Positions 37,607 through 45,765 of a stretch of 45,765 nt of DNA are shown here, in pieces. Made by a program: the position numbers and the translations under genes. A model generated the notes under the pieces. That model did not search any database and was not told the origin of the DNA. It saw only the letters and a list, made by a program, of their open reading frames with translations. Source of the stretch: Bdellovibrionota bacterium (GTDB lineage Bacteria; Bdellovibrionota; Bdellovibrionia; Bdellovibrionales; JAEYZS01); NCBI GenBank assembly GCA_963169805.1, contig CAUJDY010000132.1:1-45765 (forward strand), in the 5' to 3' direction. Each line of letters opens with the position of its first letter. Position 1 is the stretch's first letter.

Positions 37607-38086
37607 GTGAGCACTGAAACTAATAATGAATTACAAGAAAGAGTTGTTTCAATTAGCCGTGTAACTAAAGTTGTGAAGGGTGGGCGAAGAATGTCTTTTT
37701 CTGCTCTAGTAGTGGTGGGAGATGGCAACGGAAACGTTGGTTTTTCTCTAGGCAAAGCCAGTGAAGTTCCAGAAGCAATTGGAAAAGCGTCTAGATCTGC
37801 AAAAAAACACCTTAAGAAGATTACTGTTCAAGAGGGTACAATTCCTCACGAAGTTGTTGGATGTTTTGGGGCTGCAAAAGTTATTCTGTTGCCAGCAAAG
37901 CCTGGTACAGGTGTTATTGCAGGTGGAGCTGTTAGAGCTGTGCTTGAGACAGTAGGTGTTAAAAATATTCTTACAAAATGTGTTGGGACAACAAACCCAC
38001 ATAACGCATTAAGAGCTACTTTAAATGGATTAGCTCAGTTGAAGCTCAAAGAAGAAATCTACTCTAGCAGAGGAAAAGAGGCATAA
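37607..38086 (+). CDS. rpsE: 30S ribosomal protein S5
   Basis: Decoding-fidelity protein. 159 residues; double-stranded-RNA-binding N-terminal domain with [19 protein letters not shown] and the C-terminal [22 protein letters not shown] start with TAGGAG about 9 bases upstream; the next bases overlap an AAGG closer to the start. Confidence 0.97.
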   Translation: MSTETNNELQERVVSISRVTKVVKGGRRMSFSALVVVGDGNGNVGFSLGKASEVPEAIGKASRSAKKHLKKITVQEGTIPHEVVGCFGAAKVILLPAKPGTGVIAGGAVRAVLETVGVKNILTKCVGTTNPHNALRATLNGLAQLKLKEEIYSSRGKEA

Positions 38087-38088
38087 TT

Positions 38089-38274
38089 ATGGCTCGCAAG
38101 TTTAAAGTTAAGTTAGTTAAAAGCACAATTGGTTGTACAAAAGATCAAAAAGAGACTGTGAGATGTTTGGGTCTTAGAAAAATTGGCCATGAGGTGGTTG
38201 TTAATGACACCCCTGCAAACCGTGGTCAGGTCTACAAGATTCAACACCTTCTAAGTGTAGTAGTGGAGAAGTAA
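38089..38274 (+). CDS. rpmD: 50S ribosomal protein L30
   Basis: 61 residues with the family pattern [19 protein letters not shown] and [20 protein letters not shown]. It starts two bases after rpsE; GAGG lies upstream. Confidence 0.96.
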   Translation: MARKFKVKLVKSTIGCTKDQKETVRCLGLRKIGHEVVVNDTPANRGQVYKIQHLLSVVVEK

Positions 38275-38275
38275 G

Positions 38276-38722
38276 ATGAGCATACTAGGTAAATTAAAAA
38301 TTAAGCATGGGTCTAGAACTAAGCCAAAGCGACTTGGGCGTGGTGAAGGATCTGGTCTTGGTAGTACAGCCGGTAAAGGACACAAAGGTCAGTTGGCTAG
38401 AACTGGTGGAAAAGTTAGACGTGGATTTGAGGGTGGTCAAACTCCTCTACACAGAAGACTTCCTAAGTTTGGATTCAACAATAAGGACTTTGCTACTAAA
38501 TATCTTGTTGTGAATCTATCTCAGTTAGATAAACTTTCTGGTGAAGTAACTCCAGAAATCTTAAGACAGAAGAAGCTAGTTCGTGGTCAAGGGCCAGTAA
38601 AGATTCTTGGTAATGGACAGCTAAAAAAGTCTTTAAAGGTAAAGGCTCATCGTTTTAGCGAAACTGCTAAGAAAGCAATTGAGCAAGCTGGTGGTTCAGT
38701 AGAGGTTATTACTAACGCATAA
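38276..38722 (+). CDS. rplO: 50S ribosomal protein L15
   Basis: 148 residues. The long basic Gly-rich N-terminal extension ([21 protein letters not shown]) and [20 protein letters not shown] are typical. It starts one base after the rpmD stop. secY follows. Confidence 0.97.
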   Translation: MSILGKLKIKHGSRTKPKRLGRGEGSGLGSTAGKGHKGQLARTGGKVRRGFEGGQTPLHRRLPKFGFNNKDFATKYLVVNLSQLDKLSGEVTPEILRQKKLVRGQGPVKILGNGQLKKSLKVKAHRFSETAKKAIEQAGGSVEVITNA

Positions 38723-38739
38723 TTTTAAGGAAGCATCTT

Positions 38740-40059
38740 GTGTCAGGCGTACAAAATATAGTTATCAATCCAGAGTTAAGAAAAAGGATTTTCTTTACTA
38801 TCATAGTATTAATTATTTATCGAATCGGTGTTCATATACCAACTCCTGGAGTTGATACTGCACAGGTTATAAAATACTTCCAAGAGCAGTCCGGAAATAT
38901 TTTTGGACTGTTTAACACATTCACCGGCGGTGCATTAGAGCAGTTTAGTATCTTTGCTCTAGGTATTATGCCTTACATCTCAAGCTCGATTATATTTCAG
39001 CTTTTAACAGCCGTGATTCCAGCTCTTGAATCTCTTAAAAAAGATGGAGCAACGGGGCAAAAGAAAATCAATCAGTATACCAGATATGGAACAATTGTTC
39101 TGGCAATTATTCAAGGATACGGAATTTCAACTTTCTTAAAGTCTCAAGCATATAACAACATGCCATTGGTTCACTCTCCTATGGTAGGAGTTATCCCTTT
39201 TGAGGTTATGACGATTATAACTCTAACTGCTGGTACATGTTTTATCATGTGGTTGGGTGAACAGATCACAGAGAGAGGAATAGGTAACGGTGTTAGCTTG
39301 ATCATTTTCTCTGGAATCGTTGCGGGTATTCCTTCTGGAACGTCTCAGCTTCTAAGTCTTATTTCTAAAGGGCAGCTTTTAACTGTTGTTGCTTTGGCAA
39401 TTTTGTTCTTCATGGTTATTGTTATAGGTGCAATTGTGTTTCTTGAAACAGGGCAAAGACGCATACCTATCCAACACTCTCAGAGAGCTCCAGGTAGAAA
39501 TAACATGAGCCAACAGACGAGCTATTTACCTCTAAAATTGAACTTTTCGGGAGTTATACCTCCAATTTTTGCTTCTAGCTTGTTGATGTTTCCTGCAACA
39601 CTCAGTCAGTTCACTGAGGCGGGGTGGTTAGTGGCAATGAGAGATTCACTTGCGCCATCAGGTCCTATTTACAACATACTATTTGTAGCTTTGATTGTTT
39701 TCTTCTGTTTCTTTTACACAGAGGTGGTTTTTAATCCCAATGATGTATCAGAAAATTTAAAGAAGAGTGGTGGTTTTATTCCTGGCATTCGTTCGGGAAA
39801 AGCAACATCAGACTACATTATGTCAGTTTTGAACCGTATCAATGTGGGTGGAGCAATTTACATAAGTGCAATTTGTATATTGCCAACAATTGTACAGCGG
39901 TATGCAGGTGTTCCATTTTATTTTGGTGGAACAAGCTTGCTAATTGTTGTTGGAGTGGCTTTAGATACAACTCAGCAAATTCAGTCGTATTTAATATCGC
40001 AAAAATATGAAGCATTTCTAAAGGGTACAAAGATTCGTGGTAGGAGGGTTCAGTATTGA
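38740..40059 (+). CDS. secY: Preprotein translocase subunit SecY
   Basis: Channel of the Sec translocon. 439 residues, about ten membrane spans. The plug/TM2 region has GGALEQFSIFALGIMPYISSSI, and the cytoplasmic loops contain ERGIGNGVSLIIF and the GQRRIPIQHSQRAPGR segment used for SecA/ribosome contact. GTG start with AAGGAAG upstream. Overlaps adk by four bases. Confidence 0.97.
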   Translation: MSGVQNIVINPELRKRIFFTIIVLIIYRIGVHIPTPGVDTAQVIKYFQEQSGNIFGLFNTFTGGALEQFSIFALGIMPYISSSIIFQLLTAVIPALESLKKDGATGQKKINQYTRYGTIVLAIIQGYGISTFLKSQAYNNMPLVHSPMVGVIPFEVMTIITLTAGTCFIMWLGEQITERGIGNGVSLIIFSGIVAGIPSGTSQLLSLISKGQLLTVVALAILFFMVIVIGAIVFLETGQRRIPIQHSQRAPGRNNMSQQTSYLPLKLNFSGVIPPIFASSLLMFPATLSQFTEAGWLVAMRDSLAPSGPIYNILFVALIVFFCFFYTEVVFNPNDVSENLKKSGGFIPGIRSGKATSDYIMSVLNRINVGGAIYISAICILPTIVQRYAGVPFYFGGTSLLIVVGVALDTTQQIQSYLISQKYEAFLKGTKIRGRRVQY

Positions 40060-40697
40060 ACATCCTTCTATTTGGAGCGCCTGGCTCAGGAAAAGGGACG
40101 CAGTCTGCTTTGTTGGTAGAAAAGCTAGGGTACTTGCATATTAGCTCTGGTGATCTGTTTCGAACAGCGATCAAGAATCAAACACCTCTTGGTTTAAAGG
40201 CTAAGTCGTTTATGGACAGAGGTGAGTTGGTTCCGGATGACATAACAATAGATCTCATAAAAGAGGTCTTGTTGAAGAAGATAGGGCAGAAGTTCATTTT
40301 GGATGGATTTCCAAGAACAACTGTTCAAGCGGATGCGCTTGAGGTTCTATTAAGAGACCTCAAGACAAGTTTAAATAAGGCCATTTTTTTAGAGGTTCCA
40401 AAGGAGCATCTAAAAAAGAGGCTTGTGGGACGTCGGGTATGTAAAAATTGCGGAGCGACGTACCATATGGATGGCCATCCACCTAAAAAAGCAGGTATAT
40501 GTGATATTTGCCAAGGTGAGGTTGTCCAGAGAGCCGACGACAAGGAAGACGTTATAGAGAACCGTTTGACGGTTTATGAGACTAATACAGCGCCACTAAA
40601 GAACTACTATGCTGGAAAAGGTCTTTTGAAACCTCTAAATGGCTTAGGTAATCAGGATGAAATATTCTCTAGGATTGTAGAAGAATTAAAAAGTTGA
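40056..40697 (+). CDS. adk: Adenylate kinase with zinc-type LID
   Basis: Interconverts ATP + AMP with 2 ADP. 213 residues. P-loop GAPGSGKGTQS at 7-17, AMP-binding SSGDLFR and DGFPRT. The LID carries four Cys (CKNCGATYH ... CDICQGE), a zinc-binding arrangement common in Gram-positive enzymes but found in some Gram-negatives. TTG start overlapping the secY stop (TTGA), with TAGGAGGG 7-8 bases upstream. map and infA, often next, are absent. Confidence 0.96.
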   Translation: MNILLFGAPGSGKGTQSALLVEKLGYLHISSGDLFRTAIKNQTPLGLKAKSFMDRGELVPDDITIDLIKEVLLKKIGQKFILDGFPRTTVQADALEVLLRDLKTSLNKAIFLEVPKEHLKKRLVGRRVCKNCGATYHMDGHPPKKAGICDICQGEVVQRADDKEDVIENRLTVYETNTAPLKNYYAGKGLLKPLNGLGNQDEIFSRIVEELKS

Positions 40698-40755
40698 ACA
40701 TAAAAACTAGACAGAGGTTATTTTGCGCGTTAAACTGCGCAGTCTTTTGTCTATA

Positions 40756-40761
40756 TATAAT
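40756..40761 (+). promoter_or_regulatory. Possible -10 element before rpmJ
   Basis: A consensus TATAAT lies 14 bases before the rpmJ start, in a 78-base gap that also holds a TGCGC/GCGCA hairpin (40724-40741). No good -35 is seen 16-18 bases upstream, so this is weak. Confidence 0.25.
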
Positions 40762-40775
40762 TATTTGAGGCGCTT

Positions 40776-40889
40776 ATGAAAGTCAGAGCTTCCGTTAAAA
40801 AAATTTGTAATAAATGTAAAATCATTCGCAGAAAAGGCGTTATTCGTGTGATCTGTGAAAATTCTAAGCACAAGCAAAGGCAGGGTTAA
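40776..40889 (+). CDS. rpmJ: 50S ribosomal protein L36
   Basis: 37 residues beginning [15 protein letters not shown]. The zinc ligands Cys11, Cys14, Cys27 and His32 are all present, so this is the zinc-binding form. TGAGG lies about 7 bases before the ATG. rpsM starts two bases after the stop, the classical rpmJ-rpsM order at the head of the alpha operon. Confidence 0.96.
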   Translation: MKVRASVKKICNKCKIIRRKGVIRVICENSKHKQRQG

Positions 40890-40891
40890 AA

Positions 40892-41263
40892 ATGGCACGT
40901 ATTGCTGGAGTCGATCTCCCTAGAAATAAGAGAATCGAAATTGCATTAACATACATCTATGGTGTTGGTCGTAAGGTATCTAAGGATATTTGTAAAGAGG
41001 CTGGTTTTGAATCAAAACTCAGAACAGATAATTTAACAGACGCAGATATCGCAAAAATTCGTGAATTATTAACTCGCTACAAAGTTGAGGGTGATCTTAG
41101 AAAAGATATTTCACTTTCAATAAAGAGACTTATGGATTTAGGTTGCTATAGAGGCTTGAGACACAGAAAAGGACTTCCTGTTCGTGGCCAAAGATCTCGT
41201 TCAAATGCAAGAACTCGTAAGGGTCCTCGTAAGACCGTAGCAAATAAGAAAAAAGCAGTCTAA
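40892..41263 (+). CDS. rpsM: 30S ribosomal protein S13
   Basis: Forms intersubunit bridges and contacts P-site tRNA. 123 residues beginning [20 protein letters not shown]; the C-terminal [20 protein letters not shown] and basic tail are normal. Confidence 0.97.
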   Translation: MARIAGVDLPRNKRIEIALTYIYGVGRKVSKDICKEAGFESKLRTDNLTDADIAKIRELLTRYKVEGDLRKDISLSIKRLMDLGCYRGLRHRKGLPVRGQRSRSNARTRKGPRKTVANKKKAV

Positions 41264-41282
41264 TTCGTAAGGAGATAAAAGA

Positions 41283-41687
41283 ATGTCTACAGCGACAACT
41301 ACAACTACAAATAAGCCAGCTAAGAAAAAAGTTAAGAGAAGCGTTCCAGTTGGGAAGTGTTTTATTCAAGCAGGCTTTGGAAATACTATCGTAACACTAA
41401 CTGATACAGCTGGTAATACAATTGCTTGGTCAAGTGCAGGTATGCTTGGGTTTAAAGGAAGCCGTAAAGGTACTCCTTATGCAGCCCAAATGACTGCTGA
41501 AGACGCTTGCAAAAGAGCCGCTGATACAGGTTTAAAATCAGTTGATGTATTAGTAAAAGGGCCAGGAGCAGGTCGCGAAACTGCGATTCGTGCAATTGGT
41601 GCTTTTGGAATTCGTGTTATGTCTATTAAGGATGTTACTCCGATTCCGCACAACGGTTGCCGTCCTCCAAAACGAAGACGCGTATAA
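41283..41687 (+). CDS. rpsK: 30S ribosomal protein S11
   Basis: Platform protein. 134 residues: a Thr/Lys-rich N-terminal tail (about 1-22), then [21 protein letters not shown], the [12 protein letters not shown] signature and the C-terminal [22 protein letters not shown] about 8 bases before ATG. rpsD (S4), normally next, is missing. Confidence 0.97.
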   Translation: MSTATTTTTNKPAKKKVKRSVPVGKCFIQAGFGNTIVTLTDTAGNTIAWSSAGMLGFKGSRKGTPYAAQMTAEDACKRAADTGLKSVDVLVKGPGAGRETAIRAIGAFGIRVMSIKDVTPIPHNGCRPPKRRRV

Positions 41688-41737
41688 TTTTTTGGCTTAT
41701 TGAATATATTTAGTTTTAAAGATTTTAGGAGTTAGAA

Positions 41738-42757
41738 ATGCAAGAGTATTATTACAAGTTCTGGAGAGACCTCATTAAACCAAAAAGCTTTGATGTAGAT
41801 AAGGACTCTCTACGTTCGACATACGGAAAGTTTGTCGTTCGCCCGCTTGAGAAGGGATATGGGGTTACAATTGGTAACTCACTCAGAAGAATTCTTTTGA
41901 GCTCAATGATGGGATCAGCGGTTTCTGCTGTTCGTTTTGATGGAGTTCTTCATGAGTTCTCTACAATCCCAGAGGTTCTAGAGGATGTTACGGATATTAT
42001 TTTAAATTTGAAGCAAGTTCGCTTTAAGCAGTTTGATTCTGAGCCAAAAGTTCTTCGTCTTCAAAGACAAGGTCCTTGCACAATCACTGCCGCAGATATT
42101 CAACTCGTAGATGGACTTGAAATCTTAAATCCTGATCAGCATATTTGTACAGTTGGTGAGGGTGGTAAGGTTGATGCCGAAATCGTTGTGAGTTTTGGTC
42201 GTGGTTATGTACCTGCCGAATTCCAGTCAAAAGGTCTTTCTGTTGGTTATATCCCTGTTGATTCTTTGTACTCTCCAATCAAGAGAGTAAACTACACAGT
42301 ATCTAATGCGCGTGTTGGTCAAAGAACTGACTATGATGCTTTAACAATTGAAGTTTGGACAGATGGTTCTTTAAAACCAGAAGAAGCTCTTTCATTAAGC
42401 TCTAAGATCATGAAAGAACAACTGCAGGTATTCATTAACTTTGATGAGTCAGTTGAGCCGGATGAAGTACAAGAAAGCACATCATCTCCAAAGCTAAATG
42501 AAAATCTATTTAGATCAGTTGATGATCTTGAGCTTTCAGTGAGAAGTGCTAATTGCTTGAAGAACGCAAATATTAGATACATTGGTGAGTTAGTAACAAA
42601 AACTGAAGCGGAAATGCTTAAGACGAAGAATTTTGGTAGGAAGTCTTTGAATGAAATCAAAGAACTTTTATCTGAAATGGGTTTATCATTGGGTATGAAA
42701 ATTGATGGATGGCCACCAGTTGGTTGGGATCCTGATTCTCCGAGAAAAAGTAATTAA
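41738..42757 (+). CDS. rpoA: DNA-directed RNA polymerase alpha subunit
   Basis: 339 residues. The N-terminal dimerisation domain contains [20 protein letters not shown]; the C-terminal domain (about 260-325) contains [17 protein letters not shown], including the Arg used for UP-element contact, and [18 protein letters not shown] about 6 bases before the ATG. The 50-base gap after rpsK is A/T-rich and holds no gene. Confidence 0.98.
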   Translation: MQEYYYKFWRDLIKPKSFDVDKDSLRSTYGKFVVRPLEKGYGVTIGNSLRRILLSSMMGSAVSAVRFDGVLHEFSTIPEVLEDVTDIILNLKQVRFKQFDSEPKVLRLQRQGPCTITAADIQLVDGLEILNPDQHICTVGEGGKVDAEIVVSFGRGYVPAEFQSKGLSVGYIPVDSLYSPIKRVNYTVSNARVGQRTDYDALTIEVWTDGSLKPEEALSLSSKIMKEQLQVFINFDESVEPDEVQESTSSPKLNENLFRSVDDLELSVRSANCLKNANIRYIGELVTKTEAEMLKTKNFGRKSLNEIKELLSEMGLSLGMKIDGWPPVGWDPDSPRKSN

Positions 42758-42775
42758 TTAAAAAGGTGATGTAAT

Positions 42776-43231
42776 ATGAGACATAAGGCCGCCACAACAC
42801 ATTTAGGTCGTTCGACAAAAGCTAGAAGAGGATTGCTTAGAAATTTAGTGAACTCTTTAGTTGAGCACGGAAGAATTACTACGACTGTTACAAAAGCTAA
42901 AGAACTTAGAAGACACGTAGAGAGAGCTGTTACTCTTGGTAAAAAAGGAACTTTGCATGCAAGAAGAGTCTTGCTCTCTCGCTATCCAAAGCCATCGACT
43001 GTAGAAGCTTTGATGAAAGATATTGGTCCAAGATTTAAAACTCGTCCAGGTGGATATACTCGAGTTATTAAACTTGGTACACGTAAAGGTGACTGCGCAG
43101 AGATGGCTTTTATTGAGTGGGTTGACTATCAACTTCCTACAAAAGCAGAGGCAGCTACAGATAAAAAAGCTAAAACGGCGAAGAAAGCTGCTGCTCCTAA
43201 AAAAGCAAAGACAGCTAAAAAAGCAGAGTAA
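42776..43231 (+). CDS. rplQ: 50S ribosomal protein L17 with Lys/Ala tail
   Basis: 151 residues against 127 in E. coli. The core matches (LGRSTKARRGLLRNLVNSLV, HGRITTTVTKAKELRRHVER). After about residue 120 comes a low-complexity Lys/Ala tail containing two copies of KKAKTAKKA, resembling histone H1-type tails. AAGGTGAT upstream of ATG. Last gene of the supercluster, followed by a strong terminator. Confidence 0.96.
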   Translation: MRHKAATTHLGRSTKARRGLLRNLVNSLVEHGRITTTVTKAKELRRHVERAVTLGKKGTLHARRVLLSRYPKPSTVEALMKDIGPRFKTRPGGYTRVIKLGTRKGDCAEMAFIEWVDYQLPTKAEAATDKKAKTAKKAAAPKKAKTAKKAE

Positions 43232-43258
43232 ACTGTTTTAAATTAATAGCTACTAATG

Positions 43259-43289
43259 AAAGCCTATGAGAATTCTCGTAGGCTTTTTT
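43259..43289 (+). terminator. Rho-independent terminator after rplQ
   Basis: A 12-bp stem AAAGCCTATGAG/CTCGTAGGCTTT (one U-G pair, 43259-43270 and 43275-43286) with loop AATT, running into TTTTTT. It ends the ribosomal supercluster. Confidence 0.9.
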
Positions 43290-43327
43290 ATTTGGTAGTA
43301 TTATGTTCAATCGTCTGTAGGTGTTGT

Positions 43328-43900
43328 ATGTCCAAAAAAATTGTACCACTTCTAATTTTTATATTTGTTGTTTTTGGTGTTGGTATTTTTGTTTATCGAG
43401 CAATTCAATCTAGCGAGGGAAATTCTTCTGAGCAATCACAGGTTGCTTTGTCAGCACTAGATGCCCTGAAAAGTGATGGACTAAGTCAGTTAGCAGTGAC
43501 GTATGCTAACGGAGAAAAGTTTGATTTATCTACAATTCAGTCCCCCATTATCATTTTAAATTTTTGGGCATCTTGGTGCGGCCCTTGTGTGGAGGAGATA
43601 CCATCCTTTATTAATCTAATTAAGGAGTATGGGGGGCAAGTTACGCTTTTAGCTGTATCTTTAGATTCAGATCTTGATCAGATGGATCAGTTTTTAAAGG
43701 GATTTGAAATTAAAAATAAAAATATACATGTATTGATCGATCCTACTTTTGAAGTAGCCCAGTCTATGGGGACAACAAAGCTCCCTGAGAGTTATATACT
43801 TGGCCCAGATCGTAAGCTTGTGCGTAAAGTTTCTGGCTCAATTGATTGGACCTCAATTGAAATGAAGGCATATATCAATAATCTCCTTACGAATCCTTGA
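43328..43900 (+). CDS. Membrane-anchored thioredoxin-fold protein (TlpA/ResA-like)
   Basis: 190 residues. One N-terminal membrane segment (about 5-25), then a thioredoxin domain facing the periplasm with FWASWCGPC (redox Cys84 and Cys87) and the cis-proline motif TKLPESY. It probably acts as a thiol-disulfide reductase, for example in cytochrome c maturation or disulfide repair; no partner genes reveal which. I chose ATG 43328 with TAGGTG about 5 bases upstream. A longer frame from 43256 begins inside the terminator and is rejected. Confidence 0.87.
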   Translation: MSKKIVPLLIFIFVVFGVGIFVYRAIQSSEGNSSEQSQVALSALDALKSDGLSQLAVTYANGEKFDLSTIQSPIIILNFWASWCGPCVEEIPSFINLIKEYGGQVTLLAVSLDSDLDQMDQFLKGFEIKNKNIHVLIDPTFEVAQSMGTTKLPESYILGPDRKLVRKVSGSIDWTSIEMKAYINNLLTNP

Positions 43901-43926
43901 TTTCGATCTATATATCATTGTGTAAT
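43897..43926 (+). promoter_or_regulatory. Probable promoter for the FecR-domain gene
   Basis: TTGATT (43897-43902), an 18-base spacer, then TGTAAT (43921-43926), five of six consensus bases. Predicted start near 43933, about 16 bases before the ATG. Confidence 0.5.
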
Positions 43927-43947
43927 AAACACTTAAGGGGAGTGTTT
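43927..43947 (+). promoter_or_regulatory. Hairpin presenting the ribosome-binding site
   Basis: AAACACT (43927-43933) pairs perfectly with AGTGTTT (43941-43947); the loop TAAGGGG holds most of the Shine-Dalgarno and the ATG begins one base after the stem. On transcripts reading through from upstream the hairpin could hinder initiation. A start at the predicted promoter would leave out the left arm. Confidence 0.4.
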
Positions 43948-43948
43948 T

Positions 43949-44785
43949 ATGCGTTTTCTGATCTTAGTTTTTGCATTTACATATTCTATTTTTGCAAGTG
44001 CAAACAAACCGTGTGGTCAAGTTATACAGACAACAGGACGAGTGGATATTCTAAAGGCCCAAAACAATACAGATTTAGAACGTTATGCAAAAGCTATCAA
44101 AGCTCCGTACGAGTTGTTATGTACAGATGTTATCGTTACGCAAAGTGGATCAAGAGCCAAAATAAAGTTTGCTAACGGGATTATTACCCTTGGTCCAAAT
44201 ACACGTATTGCAATTAATAAGGTTGTTCGGAATACAAATAATCCAAGTATTTTAAATCTCACATACGGTAAAATTAGAACTTTTTTTGACTCTGAGGAAG
44301 CTCAAAAGCAAAAAGAGGCTCAGTTTAAAGTTAAAACATCAACTGCTGTTATTGGAGTTCGTGGAACGGATTTTTACGTAAAGTTTGATCCAAATAAAGA
44401 TATTACAAAGCAAGCTACATTAAAGGGTCAAGTGGAAGTAGAGCAAGTCGGAACCAAACAAAAAGTAGTAGTCAATTCAGGCCAGCAAGTAGATGTTGCA
44501 GAAATAAAATCAACTCAAGTATCTGACAAGATTCAAGAAGATCTAAAAAATGAGGCTAAGATAGAGGGGGCACAAGTAGAGGCTGTTGATGTAACCCCAA
44601 AGCTTGAGGTGAAGCCAATTGAAAAAGAACTTGTAGTTGATATACGCCAAACGTCAGCATTAGTAAAAACAGAAGAACCGTTTACTTCCCCGGAGGCTGT
44701 TAAGGTTTTAGGTGAGCCCGAGAAGTGGGTTCCACCTGTTGATGAAATTCCAGGTGATCTTAAGGAGATAGAAAATATATTTTAA
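43949..44785 (+). CDS. Exported FecR-domain protein
   Basis: 278 residues. Signal peptide at 1-18 (RFLILVFAFTYSIFASA). A FecR/LysM-less domain follows at about 25-160 with GRVDIL, GSRAKIKFANGIITLGPNT and KVKTSTAVIGVRGTDFYVKFD, the usual FecR-domain blocks. The remainder is acidic and low in structure. Unlike classical FecR it has no N-terminal cytoplasmic domain or anti-sigma partner here, so a structural or sensory periplasmic role is more likely than sigma control. Strong AAGGGGAG about 6 bases before the ATG. Confidence 0.85.
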   Translation: MRFLILVFAFTYSIFASANKPCGQVIQTTGRVDILKAQNNTDLERYAKAIKAPYELLCTDVIVTQSGSRAKIKFANGIITLGPNTRIAINKVVRNTNNPSILNLTYGKIRTFFDSEEAQKQKEAQFKVKTSTAVIGVRGTDFYVKFDPNKDITKQATLKGQVEVEQVGTKQKVVVNSGQQVDVAEIKSTQVSDKIQEDLKNEAKIEGAQVEAVDVTPKLEVKPIEKELVVDIRQTSALVKTEEPFTSPEAVKVLGEPEKWVPPVDEIPGDLKEIENIF

Positions 44786-44837
44786 GAATCTTCTTGAGTT
44801 TCCTATTTAGTTAGCCCGCCACTGATTTATTACGGAA

Positions 44838-45765
44838 TCAGAAGTTCACACTAGGGCCTATATAAAAGTTGACTGAATAATTAAGAAAGTGACCTCTAGG
44901 ATCAACGGCCTCTGCGCCAAAAGGATAGCGTAGTTCTTTTATGCTGCCTTTGTGTAGTGATTGAATGATTCGTCCCTCTACCCCTGCAATAAGAGAAAAC
45001 CAGCTATTTGGAAAGAATATGTATTGATATCCAAGAGCTGCCACAAAATTCCATTTGTATTCTAATCTTATCTTATAATCATTTAGTAGATCTTCTTTTA
45101 CGAAGGCATCGATTGTTTGTCTTGAAAGGCCTGCGTAGTAGTAAAGTGAGGCCGGTTCAATGTAATTGTGCCTAAGCCCAACTGCTGCAATGAAACTTTC
45201 AATTCGGTTACTCATATATCCAATAGGGGCAGGTCCGTTCATTTCATCCAAAGCATCTTGATTTTCAGCCTCTGAAAACTCTAAAAAAGCAATGACTGAA
45301 TGTTTCTCCGCAATTTGAAAGTTCACACCTAATCGTGCTCCAGTGACTTCAAATTTTTGCTCTGTGATATCTCTGTCTTTATCCCAGTCATGTACCCCAC
45401 CAATACCAATATGAGGTTGCAAGTACACTCGAAATTTACTGGGATTAACCGGTGCATCTGCCTTCCAACGGATACTTTCTTTAGGCAGAGGGAACTTTTG
45501 ATCTCTTTTCCAAATGTCTGCCTCTGTGGGCTGATCCTTCAATGGAAGAAGCTTGCCGCTGACATGCGAGTAAGTAAGTTGTGTTTTGAGGTCTTTGGAT
45601 TGTGAGCGCACTTGATCTTTGAAGATAATTAGGAATTTTTTATCAAACAGAATTTCTCCATTTTGAATTTCAATTGGAGCTTCTAGCAGAGTGAGATTCT
45701 CTGTTTTATCTTCAGGGCAAATCCATCTGACAGAGCCAGATTTTATAGTCCAAGGGGAGAGTTTG
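44838..45765 (-). CDS. Probable outer-membrane beta-barrel protein, 5' end outside the window
   Basis: The frame is open from the right edge to a stop at 44838, so the gene is cut by the window; at least 308 residues are visible. A GTG at 45611 is only an internal codon. The N-terminal visible part is beta-rich without known motif; from about the middle there are alternating hydrophobic/aromatic strands (KFRVYLQPHIGIGG, RLEYKWNFVAALGYQYIF, FSLIAGVEGRI), and the C-terminus ends YSVNFYIGPSVNF with a terminal Phe, the typical barrel end. Function unknown. It converges on the FecR-domain gene with a 52-base gap that shows no clear terminator. Confidence 0.7.
   Translation of the reverse strand, partial: KLSPWTIKSGSVRWICPEDKTENLTLLEAPIEIQNGEILFDKKFLIIFKDQVRSQSKDLKTQLTYSHVSGKLLPLKDQPTEADIWKRDQKFPLPKESIRWKADAPVNPSKFRVYLQPHIGIGGVHDWDKDRDITEQKFEVTGARLGVNFQIAEKHSVIAFLEFSEAENQDALDEMNGPAPIGYMSNRIESFIAAVGLRHNYIEPASLYYYAGLSRQTIDAFVKEDLLNDYKIRLEYKWNFVAALGYQYIFFPNSWFSLIAGVEGRIIQSLHKGSIKELRYPFGAEAVDPRGHFLNYSVNFYIGPSVNF

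Noticed and set aside
43256-43327. Longer N-terminus for the thioredoxin-fold protein
   Set aside because: It would begin inside the rplQ terminator and push the membrane anchor away from the N-terminus; ATG 43328 has its own ribosome-binding site.
1-45765. CRISPR array, phage, transposase, or defence system
   Set aside because: No regularly spaced repeats, no transposase or phage-like genes, and almost all space is occupied by recognisable housekeeping genes.

Overview
The window is a chromosomal housekeeping region from a low-GC (by eye about 40%) Gram-negative bacterium. The combination of an NtrYX-type pair, the E. coli-style tRNA Thr-Tyr-Gly-Thr cluster before tuf, signal peptides, an apparent outer-membrane barrel and a FecR-domain protein suits a Proteobacteria-related lineage. 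My best guess is the Bdellovibrio group (Bdellovibrionota). That is a judgement from style and gene order; no marker gene was compared to a database.

Layout. 1-1037: an alpha/beta hydrolase (minus strand) divergent from a secreted 5'-nucleotidase-type phosphoesterase, separated by a cluster of CCTAA/TTAGG palindromes. 2930-5500: a compact riboflavin operon (ribE, ribBA, ribH) and an 85-residue unknown. 5542-9181: an NtrY-like sensor kinase and an NtrX-like regulator whose AAA+ core has lost several catalytic signatures. 9205-12322: proS, pyrF and an RlmB-type SpoU methyltransferase. 12323-12643: a non-coding stretch with a three-stem palindromic element and a possible tRNA promoter.

12644-43231 is one long plus-strand gene-expression supercluster: tRNA-Thr, Tyr, Gly, Thr, tuf, tRNA-Trp, secE, nusG, rplK, rplA, L10 leader, rplJ, rplL, rpoB, rpoC, rpsL, rpsG, fusA, then the S10, spc and alpha operons through secY, adk, rpmJ, rpsM, rpsK, rpoA and rplQ. 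It supplies ribosomal proteins, RNA polymerase core, elongation factors, SecYE and NusG. Compared with the usual order, rplX (L24), map, infA and rpsD (S4) are missing from their expected places, and there is no tuf between fusA and rpsJ. Several long hairpins sit at operon joints (rplL/rpoB, rpoC/rpsL, rpsG/fusA).

43256-45765: after a strong terminator come a membrane-anchored thioredoxin-fold protein, an exported FecR-domain protein with a hairpin around its ribosome-binding site, and on the minus strand the 3' part of a probable outer-membrane beta-barrel gene that runs off the right edge.

I found no CRISPR array, phage, insertion sequence or defence island. The less expected features are the degenerate NtrX-like ATPase, the two structured intergenic elements (12432-12497 and 17918-18042), the long rpoC/rpsL stem-loop and the missing ribosomal genes. 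None of these alone establishes a new system.
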